64,000 bases of DNA, from the NCBI GenBank assembly GCA_964470915.1, contig CAYYEM010000002.1, forward strand, positions 1 through 64,000, written 5' to 3'. Origin of the DNA: CAYPXN01 sp964470915 (GTDB taxonomy: Bacteria; UBA10199; JADFYH01). Both the position numbers and the translations under genes were made by a program. The notes under the pieces were generated by a model. It had not been told where the DNA came from and did not search any database. It saw nothing but the letters and a program-made list of their open reading frames with translations. Shown piece after piece: positions 36,266 to 45,187 of the stretch. Positions within the stretch are counted from its first letter, which is position 1, and the number at the start of each line of letters is the position of its first letter.

Positions 36266-39200
36266 ATGGTATATTCAAACAGTCACAATTATAGAGCTTC
36301 TTATATTCTGCTGTTTTTGTGCTTTGTCTTGTTGAGCGCCTGTAGTGATTCAGGTGTTTTTCCTTTTAAAAAAACCGCTTTTCACAACAATGTTCCTGTT
36401 CAAAATTTGGCTCCCAAAGAAAAACCAAATCAGGATCAGCCTGTTTCTGCGCCTGTATTGGGGCAGGGAGCGGAGGAAGTGCCTGTAACTCCGCCAGGGA
36501 CAAGCTCTGCAGCAGCTCCTGCGAGTTCCTCTCCTGCGATGCCTTCATCCACTCCTCCTTCGACAGCCACGGGGCCTACTTGTACTCCTTCACGTTTACC
36601 TTCTTATACGAGTCTTGCAGAGGAAGACGCTTGGACTCCCACTTTTATTCCGGCCGAAGACGAACTGGTATATTTTTCTTTCAATAACTCGAACCCCGCT
36701 CAAGCCGATGTGTTGCGTGGCGGAGGAAGTCCTCGTGTGGAAAGAAATTTACAGGGCAATGCCACGGAAGGTAGACCGAATCCAGACGGATATCCCAGTG
36801 GGGCGATTCGTACCGGGAACATGGAGTCAGCGTTTTATGTGCCGAGTCGTGGAAATATTTTGGGTGAACAGGGAAATATTTCTTTTTGGGCCAAACCCCT
36901 TGACTGGAATTCTTTGACGATCTATGGGTCTGGAATCGCCGATGCAAAATCAAGAAGCTTTTTTTCTGTTTTAGAAAGAAATAACACGCCTCAAAACAAT
37001 CGGTATTTAAGTCTCTACAAATTTTTTAACTCGCCTCTTTATTGGTTTTACAGTTTCAAATTACCCAATGGTATTTGGCAGCCTTTTATTGCTTCTCCCT
37101 GTGGGGATTTCAGCTGGCGTCAAGGAGAATGGACTTTCGTTTCTGCGAATTGGAGTGGAGCTTTCATGAAAGTTTATTTGAATGGAAATTCTTGTGGCGA
37201 AGTCCGTTTGCCTACTACGGAGCCTCTCCGAACCGAATATTTGGAAGCAGAAATGAGAGTGGGAGGCAATCAGGTGGCTTCCAGTGCCAATGATACTTTG
37301 CTGGATGATTTTAGAATTTTTCGTAGGCCTCTCAAATCCAAAGAAATAGTTCTCTTACGTGATCGAGGCAATGCTGCGATTGTTTCAAGAGGAGAGGATC
37401 CGGATCAATTGCATCGCATCAGTCCTGAAATAGTGTTGAATGTGGCTTATGATCAAAGCACTCATGCAGTGAAAGGCGATATCAGTTTATTGAATATTCC
37501 AAAACCCAGTGCAGAGAGGTCTTATCTGACCCGCCTGGAGATTCGTCCTCAAGGGGCCCGTCTTGATTCGGAACCTTTACTTTGCATGGAAGAGAGGGTG
37601 TCGAATACTTCTCCACAACTTACTTTGCCCGCTTCAAGTTTGGGAGTAGGAAATTATCAGGCAAACATCACTGTTTTGAATGCGGCGGATCGAGTCCCGC
37701 TCACACAAAAGACGGCCCATTTTAGTCGTTCGGCTGAATTGAATGCTCCCTGGGTGAATTTTGCCCAGAACTATGAAAACCAAAATATGGCGCCCTACAC
37801 TTCCCCTCGTTTGGAGGGAGGAGAAGTGCAAATTTGGGGAAGACGTTATCAAATGTCCGGGCAAAAAATTCTTCCCACTCAGATTTATTCTCAAACTCAG
37901 CGACTTTTTCTGGCAAGTCCAAAAATTAATTTCCAACTTGAAGGACAAGCGCCACAAGATTTAATGAACGTGATGAACGTTACGGCAGCTCCGGTGATTT
38001 CTGCTCGTTCTATGATTTGGAATGCCAATCAGCATTTGTCGATGAGCCGACCTGTGGATGTTTCTACCCAAACGGAGATTCAAGAAGATGGCCTCATTAG
38101 CCTGACGGTGCATGTGAGAGGATCAGGTGCGGTGCTCAATCAGTTTGAGCTTGAACTGTCACTGGATCCGCAAACAGTGCGACTGATGCATGCAGATATC
38201 GATGCTAGAAATACTAATGGTAAAATTACCCGTCGTATTTTCGCACCGATTACCCAACCCTTGTTTTGGCTGGGTAACGAACAGGTGGGGATTCAGTGGT
38301 TGACGAATCAGTTGACCGATTGGAATTTAAGTAATTCCAATGAAGCTTTTGAAATTTTGCCCAGCACTTCTCCTTCAAGCCCTGTGACATTTAAAGTTCA
38401 TATGGTGAATCAAAGAATGGAAGTGCCTGCTGGTGGCTTGAAATATGAATTTGCCCTGCAAGCCACTCCCGTTAAAGCGATGCTTTCTGGATGGAGACGT
38501 TGGGATCTGATGGTAAATGGAGGTTTTTTAAGTCCTCCGATTGCATCTTGGAATCCCTTTGATCCCATTTGGAATTCAACTGCAGAGATTCCAGAGGGAG
38601 TTTTTTGCGGTTTTAAAGCGACGGATCCTGCAAGAACCCGACAACACTTTGAAGATACCCGGCGTTACTTTTCCTCTTTCCTTTATTGGGACATGGCAGG
38701 CATGTGGAAGGGAGATCCTATCCTGAGAGATTATGCTTTAGATTTTGGGGTTCATTATGATTCCCAAAGCCATGAATGTGTGCAAAATGCAGACTTGTGG
38801 TCGAGACCTCTCGCTCGAAGTTACGCTATTTATCAATTGCTCGACAATTTAAGACAGATCCCTCTTTTGAATGAAGTGAGCCCTGGTTTTTATTTGGATG
38901 TGGCTCAGCCTGCCTGGCAGGTAAAGGGTGGCAACAAGCCATTTGTGGAATGGGATTGGAAAAGCAAAAGAGAATTGCAACGCTCTTTCTATGGAGCACT
39001 TAAAGAACAATATCCCCATAAAATTGTGATGAACCATCAGTCTTCTGCGAATTTGATGGCCCAATTAGCTTATTCAGATGTCTTGGTGACTGGTGAAAAG
39101 GTGGATCAAAATATTCTCCGTAGAGACAGAGCCTATTATAATATTTATGATCTAGATAGTTTTCGGGCTGAATTTGCTCCCCAAAAATATGGCATTCCGA

Positions 39201-39781
39201 TTTTCTATTTACCTCAAATTTACAGATCTTTGGAAGATAGCCCGGCTAATTTGCGTTGGTTGAATAACGATCCTGAAAGTTTGAAAGCTTCCGAACATAT
39301 TTTGGGCCTGGTGTTTTTGCATGATCTCATGAATTACAGTGCTTATGTTCAGGTAGATCCCGCTCGCTGGATTACGCAGATCAAAAACAGTTTTGGATGG
39401 GATGATGCCGTGGAGTTTATCGGCTATTGGGATGTGGCCTCGCGAAATTTGATCAGCATGCCGGCAGCGCCCCAGGATGTGGTGGTTTCTGTGTTCCGAC
39501 GTAATGCAGACCATAAGCTGCTTTTAATGTTCTTCAACAATACCAATGTACAAGTCACGGTGAATCCCACTTTAAACCTCAATGAATTATTGCCTGGGAC
39601 TGCGCGATTCCGCGTTTCAGATCCTTACCTCGCCTTGAAATCACCGCATGAAGGTTGGAGAAGCCAAGTAAGCCCACAGCTCCTCGCAAATCAATCCCCT
39701 CCTTTGGATGCTGCGGGGCGCTTATCCAATCTTCTGATCCCCGGGCGTAATTTTAGGATTTTGAATATTCAGGGGGAATGA
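36266..39781 (+). CDS. Large lipoprotein with LamG-like and glycoside-hydrolase-like domains
   Basis: 1171 residues from the ATG at 36266; an upstream in-frame ATG at 36248 adds only six residues. Lipobox LLSAC with the lipidated Cys at 26, then a disordered Ala/Pro/Ser linker (about 50-110). A LamG/concanavalin-like domain spans about 130-365 (DELVYFSFNNSN, GNISFWAKPLDWNS, FRIFRRPLKSKE). Beta-sandwich regions follow, then a C-terminal TIM-barrel-like region of about 770-1100 (FYLDVAQPAW, DVLVTGEKVDQNI), recalling glycoside hydrolases of the DUF6067/GH123 kind. It is probably an outer-membrane or surface carbohydrate-active protein; catalytic residues cannot be assigned by eye. Confidence 0.65.
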   Translation: MVYSNSHNYRASYILLFLCFVLLSACSDSGVFPFKKTAFHNNVPVQNLAPKEKPNQDQPVSAPVLGQGAEEVPVTPPGTSSAAAPASSSPAMPSSTPPSTATGPTCTPSRLPSYTSLAEEDAWTPTFIPAEDELVYFSFNNSNPAQADVLRGGGSPRVERNLQGNATEGRPNPDGYPSGAIRTGNMESAFYVPSRGNILGEQGNISFWAKPLDWNSLTIYGSGIADAKSRSFFSVLERNNTPQNNRYLSLYKFFNSPLYWFYSFKLPNGIWQPFIASPCGDFSWRQGEWTFVSANWSGAFMKVYLNGNSCGEVRLPTTEPLRTEYLEAEMRVGGNQVASSANDTLLDDFRIFRRPLKSKEIVLLRDRGNAAIVSRGEDPDQLHRISPEIVLNVAYDQSTHAVKGDISLLNIPKPSAERSYLTRLEIRPQGARLDSEPLLCMEERVSNTSPQLTLPASSLGVGNYQANITVLNAADRVPLTQKTAHFSRSAELNAPWVNFAQNYENQNMAPYTSPRLEGGEVQIWGRRYQMSGQKILPTQIYSQTQRLFLASPKINFQLEGQAPQDLMNVMNVTAAPVISARSMIWNANQHLSMSRPVDVSTQTEIQEDGLISLTVHVRGSGAVLNQFELELSLDPQTVRLMHADIDARNTNGKITRRIFAPITQPLFWLGNEQVGIQWLTNQLTDWNLSNSNEAFEILPSTSPSSPVTFKVHMVNQRMEVPAGGLKYEFALQATPVKAMLSGWRRWDLMVNGGFLSPPIASWNPFDPIWNSTAEIPEGVFCGFKATDPARTRQHFEDTRRYFSSFLYWDMAGMWKGDPILRDYALDFGVHYDSQSHECVQNADLWSRPLARSYAIYQLLDNLRQIPLLNEVSPGFYLDVAQPAWQVKGGNKPFVEWDWKSKRELQRSFYGALKEQYPHKIVMNHQSSANLMAQLAYSDVLVTGEKVDQNILRRDRAYYNIYDLDSFRAEFAPQKYGIPIFYLPQIYRSLEDSPANLRWLNNDPESLKASEHILGLVFLHDLMNYSAYVQVDPARWITQIKNSFGWDDAVEFIGYWDVASRNLISMPAAPQDVVVSVFRRNADHKLLLMFFNNTNVQVTVNPTLNLNELLPGTARFRVSDPYLALKSPHEGWRSQVSPQLLANQSPPLDAAGRLSNLLIPGRNFRILNIQGE

Positions 39782-39874
39782 TGAATCTATCACTTTTCAA
39801 ATTTGCTTCTCCTTCTTGACGAAATTTTACGCCTCGAATATAGAAGATTCTTCCATTCAAGATAGGAGAAATCT

Positions 39875-41128
39875 ATGTCTAAAGAACTTTACGAATTGGG
39901 TGAAATTCCCCCCTTGGGAGAAGTTCCCAAGAAAATGATCGCGCAAGTGATTCGACCTTCTCGTTTCGGCGAGCCTACCACAGCCTTTCAACAAGAAGTG
40001 ATTGATGTGCCTGAAATTGGCGACGATGAAACCTTGGTGTACGTGATGGCTGCCGGTGTAAACTACAACAACGTGTGGGCAGCCCTTGGGATTCCTGTGA
40101 ATGTGATCGGGGCTCGAAATAAAGCCGGTGAAAAGGAAGAATTTCATATCGGCGGTTCTGATGCTTCTGGCGTTGTCTGGAAAGTCGGCAAAAATGTGAA
40201 GAATGTAAAAGTGGGTGATGAAGTCGTGATTCATTGTGGAATGTGGGATATTCATGATCCAGCCATTAAAAATGGTGTGGATCCCATGTATATTCCTTCC
40301 TTCAGAATTTGGGGTTATGAAAGTAATTGGGGAAGCTTTGCTCAATACACCAAAGTTCAAGCACATCAGTGTTTGCCTAAACCTAAACATTTAAGCTGGG
40401 AAGAGTCTGCCGCTTATATGTTGGTCGCTGCAACCGCTTATCGCATGCTGACTCGTTGGCAAGAACATGAAGTGAGAAAAGATGATGTGGTTTTGGTGTG
40501 GGGGGGAGCTGGTGGACTTGGTTCGATGGCGATTCAGATTTGTAAAGCTTTTGGTGCAAAAGCGATTGCCGTTGTTTCAGGCGATGATAAAGTGGAATAT
40601 TGCAAAAAATTGGGTGCAGTCGGTTGCATCGATCGCCGTAAATTTAGTCATTGGGGCATATTGCCACATTGGAAAGATAATGATCGCTATAATACCTGGT
40701 TAAAAGGTGCTCGTGATTTTGGAAAAGCCATTTGGGATGTGTTGGGTGAAAAGAAAAGCCCTCGAATTGTTTTCGAACATCCAGGTGAAGACACAGTGCC
40801 TACTTCCATTTTTGTTTGTGATACAGGTGGAATGGTTGTGATTTGTGCAGGAACCACTGGATATAATGCTACGGTTGATTTGCGCTATCTGTGGATGCGA
40901 CAAAAACGTCTTCAGGGTTCGCATTTTGCAAACGATGATCAAGCCATCGGCGTGAATAACTTGGTGCTCGAAGGCAAAGTGGATCCTTGCCTCTCTCGAG
41001 TCTGGGAATTCAGCGAAACACCCGCAGCTCATCAACTGATGCGAGAAAACAAGCATCCGCACGGAAACATGTCGATTTTGGTGAATGCCAAGAAAAAAGG
41101 CCTGAAAAATTTGGCTGAATCGAAATAG
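39875..41128 (+). CDS. ccr: Crotonyl-CoA carboxylase/reductase
   Basis: NADPH-dependent reductive carboxylation of crotonyl-CoA to (2S)-ethylmalonyl-CoA, the committing step of the ethylmalonyl-CoA pathway. 417 residues, medium-chain dehydrogenase fold. NADPH site WGGAGGLGSMA near 209-218; VNYNNVWAALGIPVNVI and RIWGYESNWGSFAQYTKVQA are characteristic of Ccr rather than general enoyl reductases. An Asn at about 63-66 and His350 in GSHFAN look like the CO2-pocket Asn and His of studied enzymes; the Phe-Glu pair I could not place with certainty. A strong SD (AGGAGA) precedes the start and a shared terminator follows. Confidence 0.95.
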   Translation: MSKELYELGEIPPLGEVPKKMIAQVIRPSRFGEPTTAFQQEVIDVPEIGDDETLVYVMAAGVNYNNVWAALGIPVNVIGARNKAGEKEEFHIGGSDASGVVWKVGKNVKNVKVGDEVVIHCGMWDIHDPAIKNGVDPMYIPSFRIWGYESNWGSFAQYTKVQAHQCLPKPKHLSWEESAAYMLVAATAYRMLTRWQEHEVRKDDVVLVWGGAGGLGSMAIQICKAFGAKAIAVVSGDDKVEYCKKLGAVGCIDRRKFSHWGILPHWKDNDRYNTWLKGARDFGKAIWDVLGEKKSPRIVFEHPGEDTVPTSIFVCDTGGMVVICAGTTGYNATVDLRYLWMRQKRLQGSHFANDDQAIGVNNLVLEGKVDPCLSRVWEFSETPAAHQLMRENKHPHGNMSILVNAKKKGLKNLAESK

Positions 41129-41152
41129 AAGACATTGGATGACAAAAATAGA

Positions 41153-41190
41153 AAGGGCTTCTTACTTTTTGTAAGAAGCCCTTATTTTTT
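41153..41190. terminator. Bidirectional terminator between ccr and thioesterase genes
   Basis: Perfect stem GGGCTTCTTAC/GTAAGAAGCCC (41155-41181), loop TTTTT, extended by AA/TT, followed by ATTTTTTG on the plus strand. Purine-rich A runs on the other side also serve the minus strand. Its right edge overlaps the stop codon of the thioesterase gene. Confidence 0.9.
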
Positions 41191-41613
41191 GAGTGAATAA
41201 ATATTGTAAGTTCCCAGTGCCATCGCAATATCTTTTTTGGCTTCTTCTTTGGCACGAAATACGTGGCATTCCATCACGGCATGAGATCTTCCCTGATATT
41301 TTATCTTGGCATCCGCGAAAATTGTTTCACCCAGTTTTACCGGAGAAATATAATTGATTTTAAATTCAATAGTTGAACAGCGATCGCCTTTTTTGAGAGC
41401 CTTGAAAAGAGCAGCACCCATTGAGAAGTCTACAAAAGTAGAAATAACCCCTCCGTGTGTAGCCCCGGAGGGGCTGATATGTTTTTCTTCGATTACGAGT
41501 GAGGTCCTTGCATGGCCTGTGGTGATTTCATCCACACGATAGCCAACAAGCATCCCAAAGTTATCTGGATGCGAGAAAACACCATTATAAGAATCGAAAA
41601 GATTTTTACTCAT
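41182..41613 (-). CDS. PaaI-family acyl-CoA thioesterase
   Basis: 143 residues with a hotdog fold. The family signature GATHGGVISTFVDFSMGAAL is visible at about residues 49-68, with the catalytic Asp within FVDFS, followed by INYISPVKLGETIFADAKIK. It hydrolyses acyl- or aryl-CoA thioesters. Its stop lies in the terminator shared with ccr, and its start abuts the stop of the ferritin-like gene with no gap, so these two are co-transcribed. Its neighbourhood suggests a housekeeping role in clearing CoA esters of the ethylmalonyl-CoA route (inference). Confidence 0.87.
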   Translation of the reverse strand: MSKNLFDSYNGVFSHPDNFGMLVGYRVDEITTGHARTSLVIEEKHISPSGATHGGVISTFVDFSMGAALFKALKKGDRCSTIEFKINYISPVKLGETIFADAKIKYQGRSHAVMECHVFRAKEEAKKDIAMALGTYNIYSLKK

Positions 41614-42162
41614 TTACCCTGCTTTGTTGGGGTCCAGTGTTTTTAAGAAATTAGCAAGATCATCTGCATGTTCTTCTTCCATGGCAAGAATTCCTTCGAG
41701 CATTCGGCGGGTGGTCGGATCGTCATTTCCTATGTAACGAATCATTTCACCGTAAGAATCAATAGCGACGCGTTCTGCGACAAGATCTTCTTTGATCATA
41801 TCTATTAAAGAAGATCCTTCTACATACTCAGAATGACTGCGTGTGAGGAGACCTTCAGGATTAAAATTGGGCTCTCCATCAAGCTGGGTAATTCTGTCTG
41901 CGATTAAATCGGCATGCCCCTGCTCTTCATTAGCGTGTTGTAGAAATTCAGCAGCAACGGGTTCAGCATGAATACCTTGAGCCATGTAGAAATGTCTTTT
42001 GTAACGTAAGACACAAACAATTTCTGTGGCTAGTGCTTCGTTGAGAAGTTTGATCACAGTTTTGCGATCCCCTTTATATCCTTCTGTAACGGCACCATTT
42101 TCCATATGTTTCCGCGCACGCTTGCGAAGTTCTTTGATGTCGGTGAGAAATGTTTTAGTCAT
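41614..42162 (-). CDS. Ferritin-like protein (bacterioferritin-type)
   Basis: 182 residues, four-helix di-iron protein. Ligand-type motifs are visible: NEALATEIVCVLRYKRH (first Glu), NEEQGHAD (E-x-x-H, about 78-85), EDLVAERVAIDSYGEMI (Glu) and MEEEHADDL (second E-x-x-H). The spacing matches bacterioferritin and ferritin-like stress proteins. It may store iron or protect against peroxide. It is followed without gap by the thioesterase gene and preceded 15 bases away by the Bcp peroxiredoxin gene, which supports an oxidative-stress role. No haem-binding Met can be assigned with certainty. Confidence 0.87.
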   Translation of the reverse strand: MTKTFLTDIKELRKRARKHMENGAVTEGYKGDRKTVIKLLNEALATEIVCVLRYKRHFYMAQGIHAEPVAAEFLQHANEEQGHADLIADRITQLDGEPNFNPEGLLTRSHSEYVEGSSLIDMIKEDLVAERVAIDSYGEMIRYIGNDDPTTRRMLEGILAMEEEHADDLANFLKTLDPNKAG

Positions 42163-42177
42163 GAAAATCTCCTTTAA

Positions 42178-42489
42178 TTATTTTAAAATTTCTAAAAGTT
42201 GAGCTGTATGGGTTTTTGGATCCACTTTACGTAATATTTTTTTAATTTTTCCTTCTTTATCTATCACAATGGTATCACGTGAAGGATACTGATCCCCCGT
42301 TACTTCATAAGCTAATGCAATTTTTTTGTCAGAGTCTACTAATAAGGGGAAGTTTAAGTGAAATTTTTCCTTAAAGGCTTGATGACTTTTGGCATCATCA
42401 AAACTCACACCCAAAATTTGTGTGTCCGCAGTTTGGAACTGATTCAAATTATCACGAAAACTACAAGCTTCAATGGTGCAGCCTGGGGT
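42178..42489 (-). CDS. bcp: Bcp/PrxQ peroxiredoxin, N-terminus lost in gap
   Basis: Thiol peroxidase that reduces peroxides with thioredoxin. About 104 residues are readable, starting TPGCTIEACSFRDNL: the peroxidatic Cys of TPGC and the resolving Cys five residues on, the arrangement of atypical 2-Cys Bcp. Then LGVSFDDAKSHQAFKEKF, LLVDSDKKIALAYEV and DTIVIDKEGKI. About 45 residues (strand 1 and the first helix) are in the gap. It precedes the ferritin-like gene by 15 bases and probably forms an operon with it and the thioesterase gene. Confidence 0.9.
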   Translation of the reverse strand, partial: TPGCTIEACSFRDNLNQFQTADTQILGVSFDDAKSHQAFKEKFHLNFPLLVDSDKKIALAYEVTGDQYPSRDTIVIDKEGKIKKILRKVDPKTHTAQLLEILK

Positions 42490-42589
42490 NNNNNNNNNNN
42501 NNNNNNNNNNNNNNNNNNNNNNNNNNNNNNNNNNNNNNNNNNNNNNNNNNNNNNNNNNNNNNNNNNNNNNNNNNNNNNNNNNNNNNNNN
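42490..42589. other. Assembly gap (100 N)
   Basis: 100 N. It hides the start of bcp on the minus strand and the start of the plus-strand gene that ends at 43392. Confidence 0.98.
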
Positions 42590-43392
42590 TGAATGTTTGT
42601 AAAGTATTGGATGGAAAAATTTCCAAAAATGATTTTGATGAAGATTTGGGGCTGTTATGTCGTTTGGTGATTAGCAGGGCCATGGCGAGTCACCGAGCGA
42701 AAGAAGCATGTCGCAATGACGACTCTGCTAATCCAGATTGGGAAAACAATCTTTCTCAATCGATGCTCTTGAGTGCTTATAACGAGGATTTGCATAAGCC
42801 TTTATTAAAAAAATATAATGTGGGTTCTCTGAGTTCAGTCGATGGTTACAATAATAGTACCATTCATGGTTCCTATATTTATGATCGTCAGACTGCCGAG
42901 CAGGCAGGCATGCGTCGCTCAATTTCAATGGCGACTTATTTTTGTATTACAGCTAATCCCAAGCACTATACGCCCTATTTTACAGTTTTGAAGATAAATA
43001 AAAAAATAGCGGAGCAAAGCTACGTTTCAAATCCATCCGAAATGGAAGAAATTTTTTATCAATTTCCAAAATTAAGTCCACCTCCTCAAGCGTATAAATT
43101 TTTAGATTTCAATCAAGATGGTAAGAAAGATTTAATTGTTTTACGAGAGGATTTTACGAGGGGTTATACCATTGCTTCATGCCGATATCAGCAAGACCAG
43201 GAAACTTGTGTATTGGGGATTGCAAAAGATTATGTGAAGCCAGATGCGATGTTTGTGGAACCAAAACTTGTTTTAGATTCTGACAAACAAGTCACGATTC
43301 AGTTTTTTAAAGATGATCAAAAAGTTGCAGAAGCCAGTTATGAAATATCAGGTGAAGAAGTGAAGTTGACTAAAAAAAATGGATTTAAATAA
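42590..43392 (+). CDS. C-terminal part of an unknown, probably exported protein
   Basis: About 267 residues, 5' part in the gap. Distinct features: several Cys (LLCRLV, EACRND, TYFCITAN, SCRYQQDQETC), an FG-GAP-like acidic repeat FLDFNQDGKKDLIVL near residue 170, and a lysine-rich C-terminus. The many Cys and the calcium-type repeat suggest an extracytoplasmic protein whose signal peptide is lost in the gap. No family is recognised. It converges on a small membrane protein gene 7 bases away. Confidence 0.6.
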
Positions 43393-43399
43393 AAAGTTT

Positions 43400-43744
43400 T
43401 TATTCTTTAGTCGAGGCTTCAGCGTGAGGCATGCTTAAAATAGCAATGAATATTCCATAATATACAATTGGTGTTAATAAAGACCAGTTTATCTTTAGAT
43501 GCATAATGGGTTGAGCTACTTGAATAATTACCATTCCTATACAGGCATATTTTAATACTCTTCTGGCCCATTCGCGTAACATGAGTAGCCCAAAGCCTGA
43601 AATAAACAGAACAATATTTATTCCGGTGGCTAGGCCTAGTGGATATTGCAATCGTGTTTGAATAAGACCAATGAGAGTTTCTAATACAGGTTTGCCCGCA
43701 TAGATCATAAAAAACAATCCTAGAGCTCTTAAGAGATAAGCCAT
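43400..43744 (-). CDS. Small integral membrane protein, unknown
   Basis: 114 residues with four predicted membrane helices (about 5-25, 35-55, 65-80 and 85-105), starting MAYLLRALGLFFMIYAGKPV. No conserved polar motif was found. Its start overlaps the end of the acyl-CoA ligase gene by 16 bases, so the two are translationally coupled. Similar small four-helix proteins are commonly annotated as hypothetical. Confidence 0.6.
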   Translation of the reverse strand: MAYLLRALGLFFMIYAGKPVLETLIGLIQTRLQYPLGLATGINIVLFISGFGLLMLREWARRVLKYACIGMVIIQVAQPIMHLKINWSLLTPIVYYGIFIAILSMPHAEASTKE

Positions 43745-44951
43745 GATGTGAGTTCCTTTCGCTTCAATTTCCCATTCGTTGATTTTGGAAGACTATTTAC
43801 AAACTCAATTTTTTTTGGACATTTATATTTTGCCAGTTTTTGTGCTGCTTGAGAAAGTATTTTTTCCTTTATTGCGTTATTTGAAGAAACTGCTACTTTT
43901 AAAACAATAAAAGCACATACAATAGTTTTTCCGTTTTCTTCTTTCCCGATGACCGCAGATTCGAAAATATCATCCATTTCATTGAGAGCGTTTTCTACTT
44001 CTAGGGGGGAAATGCGATAGCCACCGGCGGTGATGACATCATCACGACGTCCCAAGAAGAAAAAATTTCCTGCTTCATCTTGTTGGGCAAGATCTCCACT
44101 GAGGAAATAATCATTGATAAATCCCCCTGTATCCCCTTTTTTCAAAGGGGGAATTAACATTTCTAGATCACCCCCCTTTGTAAAAGGGGGGCTGGGGGGA
44201 TTTTTATACCCCAGCATTAATCCCGGACAAGTCTGGTGACTTGCTAAAATTCCAGGTTGATTCGGAGCCAATTCATTTCCTTCTTCATCGAGAATTGAAA
44301 TTTTCTGATTGGGTAAGGCTTTGCCACAAGAGTTTTCTTTAATAGCTTCCCCCACTTGTTGAACAAGATAAACACTGTGTTCGGTCATTCCCAATCCTTC
44401 GTAGATTTCAAGACCGGTGTGTTCTTTAAATTTTCTACGAATCTCTTCACTCAATTTCTCACCGGCAGAATTGCAGATGCGTACACCTGCGAATTTGTTT
44501 TCTTTTAAATCTTTTTCCCAATAATCTACCAATCTCCGATAAATTCCTGGCACACTCATGAAAGTAGTCACTCCAAGATGTTTAATTAAATGACAAATTT
44601 TTTCTGCACTCAAAGGTCCATCATAAATCACAGTAGGAAGACCATGTCGCCAAATGTCCAGCATTCCTGCTGTGAGCGCGTAGCTCCAATTCAGTGAGCT
44701 GGTATTGAAAATAACATCGTTGAATCTTAAATCCTGCCAAAGTTTTGCTCTTGAATCGTGAGCAGGAATGCTTCGATGTGCATGGATTACCGCTTTAGGT
44801 TTTCCTTCAGTACCGCTGGTGTATAGCCAAAAAGCAGGATCATCCGCCAATGTGGGTTCTGTAATAAACTGTGGAGCAGAATTTTTGAGAAGGTCTTTCC
44901 AGGAATAAGTTTTTTTTTCTTTGCAAAGTAATAATTCATCTTTTGTTACCA
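43729..44951 (-). CDS. AMP-forming acyl-CoA ligase with in-frame repeat insertion (N-terminus in gap)
   Basis: Adenylate-forming CoA ligase of the benzoate/acetate type. About 407 residues are readable. ATP-binding A3 motif LYTSGTEGKPKAVIHAH, A5 region YEGLGMTEHS, A7 FLSGDLAQQDE, A8 RRDDVITAGGYRISPLEVE and the C-terminal catalytic Lys in STNGKLKRKEL are all present. Between PGLMLGYKN and INDYFLSGD, where relatives have about ten residues, about 26 extra residues (PPSPPFTKGG onward) are encoded by a palindromic repeat inserted in frame. The substrate is unknown. The N-terminal 100-150 residues are missing. Confidence 0.87.
44119..44203. repeat. In-frame palindromic repeat element inside the ligase gene
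   Basis: 85 bases bounded by AAATCCCCC and GGGGGGATTT. It contains two inner hairpins (CCCCTTTTTTCAAAGGGGG and CCCCCCTTTGTAAAAGGGGG) that are imperfect inverted copies of each other. Read on the minus strand it keeps the ligase frame open and encodes NPPSPPFTKGG and PPLKKGDTGGF, phrases known from translated repeats of this type. Confidence 0.85.
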
Positions 44952-45051
44952 NNNNNNNNNNNNNNNNNNNNNNNNNNNNNNNNNNNNNNNNNNNNNNNNN
45001 NNNNNNNNNNNNNNNNNNNNNNNNNNNNNNNNNNNNNNNNNNNNNNNNNNN
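44952..45051. other. Assembly gap (100 N)
   Basis: 100 N. It hides the start of the acyl-CoA ligase. The 80 bases beyond it show no coding continuation. Confidence 0.98.
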
Positions 45052-45078
45052 CGGAAGAATCAAATATTTTATAAGTTA

Positions 45079-45121
45079 TAAGCACCAAAGGTGCGTTGAG
45101 GGGGATGGTGATACGTGAGCC
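45079..45121. repeat. Two-hairpin dispersed repeat, copy A
   Basis: GCACC-aaa-GGTGC hairpin followed by TTGAGGGGG, a spacer and ACGTGAGCCCCT (second stem AGGGG/CCCCT). A related copy lies inside the hemerythrin gene (54620-54680), sharing TGAGGGGG and ACGYGAGCCCCTNTAAT. Both hairpins are kept with different bases. Confidence 0.5.
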
Positions 45122-45133
45122 CCTTTAATGAAA

Positions 45134-45165
45134 AAGCCTCCTGGCAAAAAAAGCACAGGAGGCTT
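45134..45165 (-). terminator. Rho-independent terminator after the vWA lipoprotein gene
   Basis: Stem AAGCCTCCTG/CAGGAGGCTT with a 12-base A-rich loop. On the minus strand the stem is followed by T residues. The stem is the same as at 15761-15786. Confidence 0.8.
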
Positions 45166-45187
45166 AGATCGGGGGAGGTGAGAGAAT

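Noticed and set aside
42358..43392. A plus-strand protein starting at 42358 and crossing the gap
   Set aside because: Bases 42358-42489 encode the end of bcp on the other strand; only the part after the gap (42590-43392) is a plausible gene.
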